The notes below the pieces were generated by a model, which did no database searches, was not told where the DNA came from, and worked only from the letters and a program-made list of their open reading frames with translations. From NCBI GenBank assembly GCA_051453625.1, contig JBOZIK010000001.1:121237140-121301139 (forward strand): 64,000 bases of DNA. The letters are read 5' to 3'. Source of the stretch: Welwitschia mirabilis (lineage: Eukaryota > Gnetophyta > Gnetopsida > Welwitschiales). Numbering within the stretch: the stretch's first letter is position 1; the number at the start of each line of letters is the position of its first letter. Position numbers and translations under genes: made by a program. Shown here in pieces: positions 35,060 through 45,885 of this stretch.

Positions 35060-36740
35060 ATTATTATCAAGAAGATAAGGCTTACCCTAATTGAGAATTC
35101 CAATATATTCCAAATCATACTTTTAAAAATAGTAATTATTAAAGGAATAAGGTAAAGGAGACATGATAGAAGAGGAAAGGATATTACTTTGTCTATTACA
35201 TGGAGTCTTAAGAAAAAGAGTTTAAGATATATTAGGAATATAATTATCAAGGTTATAAGTTTCATTAAAGATAAGGTGAGGAATGTGACTTTGAGAATTA
35301 CATAAATGTTCAAATGGAAGAGATGCAGAAATGTTACCATTAACAAGATCACAAGGTAATGTGGAAGTAGAAGTAAAAGAAAGGATGTTATCTGGGGTTT
35401 TACATAAAAGCACAAGTAAAAGGAATGGAGAAACATGGTTAGACTCTTCAAGTTATGCTATTTCATTGAAAGGAATAATTCTATCCTTTATTAAGTTTGA
35501 TTGAGTCTTTATAGATCCTTCATTATTCCTCTTCTCCTCATTGTTATCTTCATTGTTACTTTGTTGAATGCTTTCTTCAATTTCTACATTATTATCTACA
35601 ACTGTATCTTTCTCTTTTTCATTATACTCATCATTCTCTTATTGAGTATTATTGTCATTCTCTAAGTTATTGGATTCATTAATAAGCTTAGAAAGAAAAA
35701 TACATTCATCATCTTCATCATGTATTGGAATATTTTCTGATTTTTCTTGAGTTTATACTTATTTTCCATTACACTCTAAAAAATAAGTGGAGATTGGAGA
35801 TATGATTTAGTATTTTTATACCATCTTAATCATCCTTGTTAATATTGTCTAATTGTTGAGTTGAATGATTATTGTTCTCATTTTAACCATATTCTACTAG
35901 GTGGAATAGTTAAAATTTATTTAAAATCTTAGTTTCCATTTCAAAGGAAGAATTGTTACTACTTATTCCTAAGTTCTTCTCATTAAATCAAAACCTATAT
36001 ATAGGAATAATCTAGTACCTTATCCACCATACACCAAACTTGTTTTGCTATCATAGCCACTGCCCACTACATCATTATATGCATTCTCAAGGTGGGATCT
36101 AGTAGACATATTAGAATAGGCATGAGACTATTTTTATCTGACATAGATTTATGTGATAACTTCCACTAATCTTTCCATATTCTTATTAAGCATTTCACTA
36201 TGGTTTATACATTAATGAATAGATTGGTATAGGAAATCTATATCTTCTTCATAGTTCTTCAAGGAAGATTGTTAGGGCTTGCTAAAATGATTGTAGAATG
36301 CTTCTCTAAAAGAGGAGTGATATGTAGGCTCATATCTAAAAGAAGGTTGAAAAGAAAAAAATTGAAAAGAGGATGGGAAAAAAGAGGAAGGTTAAAAATA
36401 GGAAAGAGCCCTAGTTTCAACAACATCCTTTAAAGGCAAGTTCTTCTTTATATCAGCCAAGATTTATTAAATAGACTTACTTTTCTTACTTTCAATAAAA
36501 CTTTCACATAAAGGTTTCTTACCATTCATGGACTTATTCTTTAATTGTAAATTCCTTATTCTTTTAGTAAGGATTTTATGTAGAGATATTTTTTTCTTCA
36601 TAGAAGCATCATTTTGCAATGACAAATTCTTTCTTCTTTCTATAAAAATTTCACATAGAGTTCTTTTGTCTTTCATAAAACTAAGTTTTAGGAACACCAA
36701 GAAAAATATGATATATGAAGATACTAGACAGAAATTTCTA
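35060..36740 (-). pseudogene. Gag-like or accessory frame of the Athila-type element
   Basis: Read on the minus strand from about 330 bp after the PBS. The 36467-36700 part shows three degenerate repeats of about 24 residues (KRTLCEIFIERRKNLSLQND, KKISLHKILTKRIRNLQLKN, KKPLCESFIESKK). Then comes a frame with LPLKDVVETRALSYF and several stops that look like lost Trp codons, then a strongly acidic Asn/Glu-rich part (NNEDNNEEKRNNEGSIKTQ, about 35530-35590), ending near 35222-35413 with LPCDLVNGNISASLPFEHL. No zinc knuckle or known capsid motif was recognised. Position next to the PBS favours gag or a gag replacement; it may equally be an unrelated accessory ORF. Confidence 0.4.
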
Positions 36741-36997
36741 AAATCACATTAAATTACAAGGAATAAATCAATTTATTAAATCTAGTTACTAAAAAGAAGT
36801 TCTACAAAAAATAAAATAAAATATTCTATGTTACAATTAAGCAAGATCAATCAAGCAAAGCTGATACACTTAAGAATTAGTACTATTTTATAATACCAAA
36901 AGAAAGTGACACATTAAAAAAAAATAATATCACCTTGTATTTGATATAGAACTTGATCTTTCAAAGACTCACTTTCTTCCTGGCAATCATGAGTGCC

Positions 36998-37015
36998 TCC
37001 CTAGTAACTATGCCA
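36998..37015 (-). other. Primer-binding site, Athila/Tat type, decayed
   Basis: On the minus strand TGGCATAGTTACTAGGGA follows the LTR end after three bases. It fits TGGCGCCGTTGCCGGGGA, the common Athila/Tat PBS. The changes fall mainly at CpG or CNG positions as C-to-T or G-to-A. Confidence 0.75.
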
Positions 37016-37018
37016 AAA

Positions 37019-37418
37019 TGTTTTGTTGTGTGTTTTTCTTACCTAATCTACAACTTAGATCTCAAAACATGCTCAAGTAACGATAAGCAAACACACAGGG
37101 TATAAAGTGTATCAATCGATATAGTAAAATTAAAGAAGAAAATAAGTTAGAGAACACCTAATTCTTTAGAAAAGCTAGAGAGAGAGATTTATGTTTTTAT
37201 ATTTAAGAAAGAAAGATAAACAATGCAAATGGTGAAACACAATGGAATGAATGTAGATAAAAGTCGACATGCCTATGTAAATGCAAGTTCTAAATGTAAT
37301 TAACTAATATTTTTACCAACTTGTTATTACCCAAGTTGACCCTCATACTCTATATTAAAATTAGATTTAATCTACATGAATATTAAATTAACATTAATAT
37401 AAAGTATAAGGANNNNNN

Positions 37419-37499
<81 letters not shown>

Positions 37500-38260
37500 A
37501 TTTGAGAAGAAAAATTATACTTTAATTTTAACAAAATACACTTTATTACATCCACTTACAAGTAATAGCTTCTCAATGAAGGATACATAGCCTAACACCA
37601 AGGTAGTTCTTCTTATAAACAAATGGATCTCTTTGCCCAAGTTTCTCCAATGTCATAAGAACTTTGATGCCAAAAGAGAGATGGAGAAATGGGAGGTCTA
37701 ATGGGGTTTATATAGGTTTGGATAGTGGACTAATTTAGCTAAATAATAAACTAGAATGTTTACATTGTAATTTTAGCAATAAATAGAACTTGATCTTTTG
37801 TCATCCACCAACTTCATCCTCTAATGGTAAGTGAGTGGCTATAATATAAATGTAGTAATAGATGTGATGATTATTTGATGGTTATTGCCACTTGTGCTTG
37901 TTAGAATCTAGTGGTCAGTGTAATCTAGCAGGTAATCATTTCCTTCCCTCATCCACCTGGCATGTGGGCTTCTTATAATCTGGAGGTATGTGGAATATAG
38001 CTGTCTCCTCAAGTGTCTTATCCTTTAATGCTTTATCTTTTAGTGGCTTATCTTATAGTAGTGAGTGAAACCTGATTGCTTTGTTTGCTAGTTCTTTCTC
38101 AAATGCTTCATAATTACTTAATTTCGATCCAAATTATGCTTAATTCTTTATCTTTAATCCTTAACATTAAAAGTGATCAATTTGAGCATTAAACATGTAA
38201 AATAAACATAAAAAAACATTTTAAATCATACATCAAATGTGAAATTTTGGTCACCTATCA
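37019..38260 (-). repeat. Right (5') LTR of the Athila-type element, uninterrupted
   Basis: On the plus strand it starts TGTTTTGTTGTG at 37019 and ends CACCTATCA at 38260, 1242 bp including a 6-N gap (37413-37418). Its right half matches the split left LTR. The segment near 37884-37905 is the uninterrupted counterpart of the copia insertion site. It contains the AT/AG microsatellite at 37419-37499. Confidence 0.8.
37419..37499 (+). repeat. Compound microsatellite (AT)n(AG)n
   Basis: About 27 AT units followed by about 13 AG units, directly after a 6-N gap, inside the right LTR. The left LTR copy lacks this part. Confidence 0.95.
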
Positions 38261-41200
38261 ATTTACATTATAAAATTATACATACATTACAAAAGAGTTG
38301 AAAAAAATCATCAAACATGTAAGCATTTAAGTACATTTTCTTTAGAACAAGAGTAATATAAATTCAACATCATATCATTATCATCAAGTAATTACATGAT
38401 ATAATAATAGGAAATAATTGACAAAACATCAAACATACATTTTATAGCTCATTTAAGTATCTAAAGCATATAAATCTTACCCACAAAAAGGGTTCATCAT
38501 AATGTTATGTGTAACAGAAATTCAGATAAAAAAAAAAGTATGCAATAGACATCAATATGCACAAAAAATAAAATCAAATATGATTTAAGGTAAGAAAAGT
38601 AAAAATTATTTGATGATAATCACATTTTATTCAATCCATAGCTAGGAATTCATAGACCGAGAGAGGGAATTAATGGTCCTAGATTGTGGATTAATCATCT
38701 TGCCAAAAGAAACCATGGACATTATTGAAGAAGAGTAGTAAAATCTTGCACAATGATAGAAATTAGATATGCAAAGCTAAACCATGGCATGGTTATAAGG
38801 GAAGAGAAGTTTCATAATATAGTAAAAGCATTATAAATCCTATCATTGCATTATTAGAATAAATATACAATAAAATAAAATAAAAGTAATATTACTTAAC
38901 AAGATACATTAATTAAAAAATTATAGCTATAATCTTTACCAATGTTTTTTTACAAAATAAATATAAAGTGATGTAGAATATTTCAACCCTTATCTCTTGC
39001 ACCTACTTAGAAATAAATATGAAAGAAACACCTAAAATGATCAATGTAAAATTTCAAAGAATAAGGCTCATCATTTTCTTACTTATTGGAATGATAGAAC
39101 CCATAACAAATTTGTAGAAAAGATTTAATTCCTATGAAAATCAAAGAAATAAGAGCTTGATTTTAACTATTTTAGAATTTAAATGAATCATCATGTAATA
39201 ACTACATTTTATAAAATTACTATCTAATAATTATGCTTTTATTTAATTATAAAATCATTATATAATTATTATGATTTTCTTTAACTAGAAAATTATTCCA
39301 CTAATAAAAATTTTAATTTTTTAAGAGGCCCTCTTTTACTAATCAAAATTCCAGTTTTCAAAAGCATTGTCTTGTTACCTTTTTAAAATTTAATAATAAT
39401 ACATTATTTGATATTCTTTTAAAATGAACAAAGTACCTTTATAACATCACATGCTTCTCAAGGCCACTTTAATCAACCATGTAGGCACAGGGTTACCATC
39501 AAGTGTTGCATACATATTAAAAACATATAATACAATACTAAAACAAAAAAAACTGCTTAATTAGTCATAAAGGCATAAGCATTACCATGGGTAGGTTATT
39601 CACATCGAGGATATAAAGCATATTATATTTAGCTTTAGTCAATCACATCAACATAAGCCTTATTAATATACAATATACATATCATAATATAATGAGAATA
39701 CATAGTAACGTACTCCTAACTAACATAATTCATCCTACAAAATACTTTTTCTATAGTTATGTAGTAACTAACATGCATTACTTAATGAAAACATTACAAT
39801 GTAATGAAAAAAACCTTGTTATGCATAATAACAACAATAAAAGATGCATTTTAAAAAGAATGCAAACTTGTATATGCAATGTCATAATGGGATAGATAAC
39901 TATGGGTTTTACATCTTTATTAGGGTGCTTATTCTATATGTACTTTTTTAGATTACCTATTATTATTATTACTCATTGTGTTTCAATTCAATTTTTCTTT
40001 TTACTACGATGCTTATTCTCTATTATTGCTTCTCTTTTATCTTGATTTCTTATTAGTCTATGATTAACAAGATAATGACATTCCTTTGTGAATGAAAATT
40101 TAAAGGATCTTTTTTTTTAATCATTTTTTCATTTGTGTCAATAATTCTTAGCAATGTTGGCTCTTTATATTACTTTTAATAATGTACTTGACATACAAAT
40201 TGTAACTCATTCTACAAGTATTAGGTTTATAGAATCTACAAAATGCTAAACAATGATTTGCTTTCTACACTTTTGTGAAACACAAATCTTAGAGTTCTAT
40301 AAATTTGACCTTATGTTCTATAATTGAGATATGAAAACATTACTTAAGCTAATTATACTTTCTTTATTTTTATTAAAGTATAGTATCTATTGATGTGTCC
40401 TTCCTTGAAAATATGTACAAATTCATCTCATATAAGCTTCATATATCTTAACTTAGTCATTTCTCTCTTTAGCCATAACTTTGTATCTCTTTGAAGGATG
40501 TAGATGGTTAAGGAAACCTTTCTCCTTGCCCCCACTTCCCCCAACCTCTTTTTTCTTTTTCTTTTTCTTTTTCTTTTTCTTTTTCCTTTTTTTCTTGGTT
40601 CCCTTTCTCTCTCTTTATGTTTTTGTCTTTATTTTCTTCTCTTTTTGTTAATGTCTCATTACATTCAAGCGGATCTAGAACCTTCTTGATGTCACTAACC
40701 TAAGCCTTTATTTTTGTTGAATTTCTACTCCCCTCAAAATTTAATAGATGTAGCTTCATAAACTTCTTCATTTCTTCTTTCTAAGATGTCAGCTCTCTTA
40801 CTTGAGTTGGTTATTATTACTTAAAATATTGAATAAATTAGGTTAGAAAATATTTAAAAATTTATTACTATGTTAGAGTCTATGTTAAATTCTTCTTTTT
40901 ATGCATGATCATTTATTGATTACATAGCAAGGAGTGGACTTTCTTTCTTGTGAGATTGATATCTTTCAAATTCTTATTTTTAGGTTCTTTGCTTAAACTA
41001 GTATTTAACATGTTTATATCCTATAATAAGAATTATTTATCTCTTCTAGTGAAAATTAGATTTTGCATTATACCACTATAGAACCATTACCTTAATACCA
41101 TTATGTAACACCCAACTTAATTGAGCTCTTAAAGATATGTATAATTTAAGAGTTTATTAAATTGTTATGACATAAAATACTCAATTGTAAAAATTACATT

Positions 41201-42600
41201 TAACTTAGATGGAAGCAAAAAAAGCTACTGCATACTTCATAAATAATGAATTAACTAAGTAATACTACATGTGAATAATTAAAGAATAAATTAATTTTAA
41301 TAATTAAAAAATATAAAATAAATATCTTTATCATTTATTTCTATTAACAAATAAAACATAAGAATTATAACAATCAAATACACATTAGGAGTCTCATGTT
41401 AGTGGCTTTAATTTCTCCAGAGCCATACTCCCTCAGAATCTCCATTATTAACTTGGCTATGTATTAGGCTTAACAAGAAGCTATCTCTCTTAGTTGTCCA
41501 AGTTTACAAAGATATTGGATTTAGTGAGAGGCTTTCATCCATTTATATTATTTTTTTCAACCATGTATGTTTAATTTTCAAACTTTTGGATTAACTTTAA
41601 TAGTGGGTTTTTAACTCCAATGCTCTTCATTTAATGTTTGAAGTGATCTAGCCTTAACATGGATCACCTCCTAAGTCTTATTGCTTACTAGTCAGCATGT
41701 TTATATAAGTTTCTATAATATTCTTAATTATTTTTAACAATTTATTTTTTGTTCTTCTAGTTTTTCTAGCACTTAGTAGCTTTTCCTCTATTCTCTCATA
41801 GTTGCCAGGTTTTTTTTTTAATCTCTCTGCATATGATTTTATACTTTTAAAACTCTTCTTTTGGGGTTTAATACTTTCCTTCACAACCTACCTCTCCTCC
41901 ATCTCAAGTATAACTTTTCACTATTTTTTTTAGTTAAACTTTATAGCATGGGAATATCAAATATAAAAATCCATTCATAATCTCATAGTTAAAGAAGAAA
42001 TAATGTTATCATAATAATTATATTATTATTATTATATAATATAATGATTTTGATCTTCTTACAAAGATATATAAATTCATGGAAATTAATATGAGACATA
42101 TCACACTCTAATAAGGCCTTATATTATAGTAAATAAAAAAGAATAAGATAATAAATAAACATGCAATAAGTATATAAAATAAAAAACTAATAAATAAGCA
42201 TGTATTTTAGGTGTCTAATGGTATACATCTTTGAGATACAAAAACTATGACCCAAGAAGTAGTTTCTACATTAGTTTAGAACAAAAAATAATACATAAAT
42301 CTTAATAGTAGAAATCTCTTTACATGTCATCATCTTGGTTAGTTACACTTTGTGAGTCATATGAGTCCAACCTCATTAACACAATCATAGAGGATGATGA
42401 TGAACATAAAACTAGATAGTATTATCATAATGAATCTCTTCACCATACTATTCCCATTAAGACAACTATAGATATCGGTGGTAAACATAACATTTTAGTA
42501 AGATTTTTATTATGAAAATATTTAAATATCTTATATACTATTATTACTATAATAATAAGATTAAAATAAATAAAAATAAGATCCCAACATAACTTATAAC
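38261..42600. other. Unassigned AT-rich region with a pyrimidine microsatellite
   Basis: No coding motif, LTR pair or RNA gene was found. A degenerate (CTTTTT)n tract runs from about 40550 to 40595 and produces a short Phe/Leu-rich open frame that is not taken as a gene. TGTAACACCC at 41104 resembles a gypsy LTR start but no partner end or PBS was found. Confidence 0.55.
40550..40595 (+). repeat. Pyrimidine microsatellite (CTTTTT)n
   Basis: Consecutive CTTTTT units with slight variation, followed by further T- and C-rich sequence. Confidence 0.85.
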
Positions 42601-43568
42601 TATTATAAATATTTGATTTTATCATGTTTATTTTTGTATAGAGTGGTTACAATCACTCTCTTATTTTCTTCTCATGCATTCCCTTTTCCCTCTTACATCT
42701 TCTCTCACACCCTGCTCTTCTTGCTAGNNNNNNNNNNNNNNNNNNNNNNNNNNNNNNNNNNNNNNNNNNNNNNNNNNNNNNNNNNNNNNNNNNNNNNNNN
42801 NNNNNNNNNNNNNNNNNNNNNNNNNNNNNNNNNNNNNNNNNNNNNNNNNNNNNNNNNNNNNNNNNNNNNNNNNNNNNNNNNNNNNNNNNNNNNNNNNNNN
42901 NNNNNNNNNNNNNNNNNNNNNNNNNNNNNNNNNNNNNNNNNNNNNNNNNNNNNNNNNNNNNNNNNNNNNNNNNNNNNNNNNNNNNNNNNNNNNNNNNNNN
43001 NNNNNNNNNNNNNNNNNNNNNNNNNNNNNNNNNNNNNNNNNNNNNNNNNNNNNNNNNNNNNNNNNNNNNNNNNNNNNNNNNNNNNNNNNNNNNNNNNNNN
43101 NNNNNNNNNNNNNNNNNNNNNNNNNNNNNNNNNNNNNNNNNNNNNNNNNNNNNNNNNNNNNNNNNNNNNNNNNNNNNNNNNNNNNNNNNNNNNNNNNNNN
43201 NNNNNNNNNNNNNNNNNNNNNNNNNNNNNNNNNNNNNNNNNNNNNNNNNNNNNNNNNNNNNNNNNNNNNNNNNNNNNNNNNNNNNNNNNNNNNNNNNNNN
43301 NNNNNNNNNNNNNNNNNNNNNNNNNNNNNNNNNNNNNNNNNNNNNNNNNNNNNNNNNNNNNNNNNNNNNNNNTTCCCTTTTCCCTCTTACATCTTCTCTC
43401 ACACCCTGCTCTTCTTGCTAGAACTTCTTATCCATTCCCAAATTTTCAATGTAGAAACTTATAAAGAGTGACATGAATGAATTTGTTTTAGAGCTACATT
43501 AAGCATTGAACATGTGCTTTACCCATTACTATATTCCTGTGGTTATGGGTGTTGCTTAAAATCCTTCA
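42601..43568 (+). repeat. 5' LTR of the gag-only copia element, with internal gap
   Basis: Aligns with 45613-45885: AATATTTGATTTTATCAT, TTTCTTCTCATGCAT, CTTACATCTTCTCTCACA, ATTTTCAATGTAGAAACTTA and the end ATCCTTCA. It contains 645 N (42728-43372) flanked by an exact 49-bp duplication (42679-42727 and 43373-43421), so the gap is probably an unmerged overlap. The LTR would then be about 270 bp. Confidence 0.8.
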
Positions 43569-43570
43569 TT

Positions 43571-43584
43571 TGGTATTAGAGTTG
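43571..43584 (+). other. Primer-binding site, initiator tRNA-Met type
   Basis: TGGTATTAGAGTTG, two bases after the LTR end CA, fits TGGTATCAGAGC with C-to-T changes. Confidence 0.8.
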
Positions 43585-44589
43585 ACTCAAGGAAACATTG
43601 CTTAATATAACCCCTTGCTATTCTTAATTCCTTATTTCCTTTATTGGTGGAATTTATAGAGGAATTCTAAAATCAAGAATAACACCTACAAGAATTCTTA
43701 GGGACTTTCCCTATTTTTTTTTCTAAGTATATTTTCTTTTATCCCTTCATTGGCCAAATGATCCTATCTATTCCTAGAAACTCTAAATTATAAGATGATG
43801 AGATCTACTTCATCTTTTACTCAGTCTTATCAATGCCTTCAATGCCTTTAAAAAACTTAGTTTTAGTTAGTTAGTTAGTTTTCATTACTGAGGAGCTAAT
43901 AGCATTAGAACCCTTGTAATATAACTGATTTAAAACTTCTTTAGTCTGTCTATTATAATGATTACATCATCTCCTACAAGGACCCTATATTAAATTCAAT
44001 GGTAGCAGCTTGATCCAAAGCATCTTCAAATTCCTTAACATCATTGTTTTCAGTAAGAAGATTCGATTCATGTGAGTTTGTATTAGATCTTAGAAAATTG
44101 TTAATGAATATGATACCTTTCCCTAATTTAAACTTCTTCATCATTAGATTTACACCATTGACAAAGTGTAACTCTCAACAGTGGCATTGGTAATCCATAA
44201 TTACCTTGTTCTTTGTAGAAAATTGGCTATAATTCTCATGTTTTCCCCTCTTTTCTTTGTAAATTTTTGGATCTATGGTATGTCTAGACTTTCTAGAAGT
44301 CTTAATTTTTTAATTATACATTTAAGAAGAGTGTTGACTTAGAGGAAAATCTTTTTAAGTTGAATTTCTCTAAGATTTATAAAAAGGATCTTAAGGGGTA
44401 TAAATCTTAGCATTTGTAATTATTTTTAATAAAAGTATTTTGTTGAGAGATGAGGAAAGAAGACTAAAAGGTATTTAAACCTCCAAGTATTACTGTTATA
44501 ATAACTAATTAAATAGGAGGATCCTTGGTAATGTATTAAAAAGAGAAAAATCTGTCAAGCTAAGAAAGTTAAAATGGCTAAAGATGGGA

Positions 44590-45330
44590 AAATTATGAGT
44601 AAAAACATTAAAAATTTTAATGGAAGGAATTTTCACATATGGAAAGTAAAAATTAAACTTTTTCTAACTAATAAAGATGTATGAAGAGTGATAAGAGGTA
44701 AAAAAGCCAACAGATTCTGACAAAATTAATTATTGAAAAGAAGATGATCAAGAAGTCCTTTCTCTCATTAGCCTTGATTTGGTGGATGGCTATCTTCATC
44801 ATATTGACTTATGTAAAATCTTAAAATAATTCTAGGATGAGATGTACACATTATTTGATTTAAATGTAAATGAAGCTAAATAAGAACTAAATCATCAATT
44901 TCATAGACATGAATCAACATGTAAATTACTTTAGATCACTTCTTTTATAACTTATTATCATAAGTTCAAAGGTTGATGATGAAGATGCCAAAGCCATTTT
45001 ATTAAGAAGTCTTCTTTCTTGATATGATCACATCATCTTCACTTTAAAGAAGATTTCTTACACATTAGAAAGTACATCTTTACACTTATTGAAGAAATAA
45101 AAGGACATATCAACATGACCTCAAAGAAGGTGCTTTAATTGCTCAAAGGTAGCATTTTTAGGAAAAGGACATAAAAGATGATAAAAAAAGGATAAAAGTC
45201 ATGTAATAATAAAGTTCTTTTAACAAGTAAAGGCTATACTTGATGAAAATTTGAAGACTTTAAGCATGACGGTAGAAATAAGTAAAGGAGAAGAAACTTC
45301 TAAAGATACAACTCCAAGTTTTTAAATGTT
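44590..45330 (+). pseudogene. gag: Copia gag remnant
   Basis: Matches the UBN2-type copia gag in order: NFNGRNFHIWKVKIKLFLTN (44619-44680), GKKAN, a LISLDLVDGYLHHI-like part, a region equivalent to WDxMYxxxxxNxANxxxL near 44840-44900, then KVDDEDAKAILLRSL (44962-45010), YDHIIFTLK (45020-45050) and RRCFNCSK (45130-45150), where the zinc knuckle begins. Stops and frame shifts are frequent. Gag would build the particle; nothing downstream encodes enzymes. The start codon cannot be fixed. Confidence 0.85.
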
Positions 45331-45343
45331 GGGTTTGTCCCTT

Positions 45344-45514
45344 ATCATGATTAATCCACAATATCATGCTTAGCCTATATTCTTGGGGTTAGTTCATAGT
45401 ATCATGGTTATTCCATATTATCGTGGTTAGTTCACATTATCATGGTTAGTCTATTTTATCATTGTTAGTCCACAGGATCATGGGTAGTCCACTTTGTAAT
45501 GGTTAGTCCATACT
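45344..45514 (+). repeat. 19-bp tandem array, nine units
   Basis: Nine consecutive 19-mers of the form ATCATGGTTAGTCCACATT, each with a few substitutions, without indels. It lies between the gag remnant and the 3' LTR, about 100 bp before the polypurine stretch. Confidence 0.92.
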
Positions 45515-45612
45515 TATGTGATAAATTTTATATGGATTACTATGCTTTAGGCATGTTCTAGCACTTTAATTATGATGAAAATATAATTCTTAGATTTGTC
45601 ATCAAGGAGAGG

Positions 45613-45885
45613 TGTTAGAAATATTTGATTTTATCATATTTATTTTTGTGTAAATTGGTTATAAACACTCTTCTATTTTCTTCTCATACATATCATTCTT
45701 CCTCCTACATCTTCTCTTACATTGTACTCTTCTTGCTACATCTTCTCATCCATTCTCAAATTTTCAAAGTAGAAATTTATAAATACTATCATGGTGAATT
45801 TGTTCTAAAGTTTCATTAAAGGTTCAACCTATGCTCTACCCATTTCTATCTTCCTATTGCCATGAGGATTGCTTAAAACCCTTCA
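45613..45885 (+). repeat. 3' LTR of the gag-only copia element
   Basis: Starts TGTTAGAAATATTTG directly after AAGGAGAGG and ends CCCTTCA. Partner of 42601-43568. Confidence 0.82.

Larger units (their letters stand above)
22825..38260 (-). mobile_element. Minus-strand Athila-type gypsy element, apparently non-autonomous, split by a copia insertion
   Basis: The right LTR (5' on this strand) spans 37019-38260. It is preceded by a decayed Athila-type PBS at 36998-37015. The internal part runs 33093-37018 (about 3.9 kb), with a G-rich polypurine tract (complement at 33096-33120) against the left LTR. The left LTR matches the right half of the other LTR and is cut by the copia element at 23312-32723. 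No protease, RT or integrase motif was found in the internal part, only a gag-like or accessory frame. An internal region of 3.9 kb is too short for a full gypsy gag-pol, so it is read as a non-autonomous derivative. The left LTR lacks its outer 560 bp or so. Confidence 0.7.
42601..45885 (+). mobile_element. Small copia element with gag only
   Basis: Two LTRs of about 272 bp (42601-43568 once gap and duplicated bases are removed; 45613-45885), an iMet-type PBS at 43571, a copia gag remnant (44590-45330), a 19-bp tandem array and a polypurine stretch AAGGAGAGG before the 3' LTR. The internal region is only about 2.0 kb, with no protease, integrase or RT. This fits known plant gag-only terminal-repeat retrotransposons, or a copy that lost pol by deletion. 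Flanking 5-mers ATAAC (42596-42600) and AAAAC (45886-45890) may be a target duplication with one change. Confidence 0.75.

Noticed and set aside
35050-35451. 133-codon minus-strand frame rich in Leu and Ile
   Set aside because: It is a shifted frame over the acidic gag-like frame of the Athila-type element; the overlapping frame at 35222-35413 gives the more protein-like composition.
40504-40689. 61-codon hydrophobic frame resembling a signal-anchor protein
   Set aside because: Its core is the (CTTTTT)n microsatellite translated as Phe/Leu; no homology or conserved start context.
41104-41113. TGTAACACCC as the start of a gypsy LTR
   Set aside because: The decamer fits many plant LTR starts, but no polypurine tract precedes it and no matching LTR end, PBS or partner was found.
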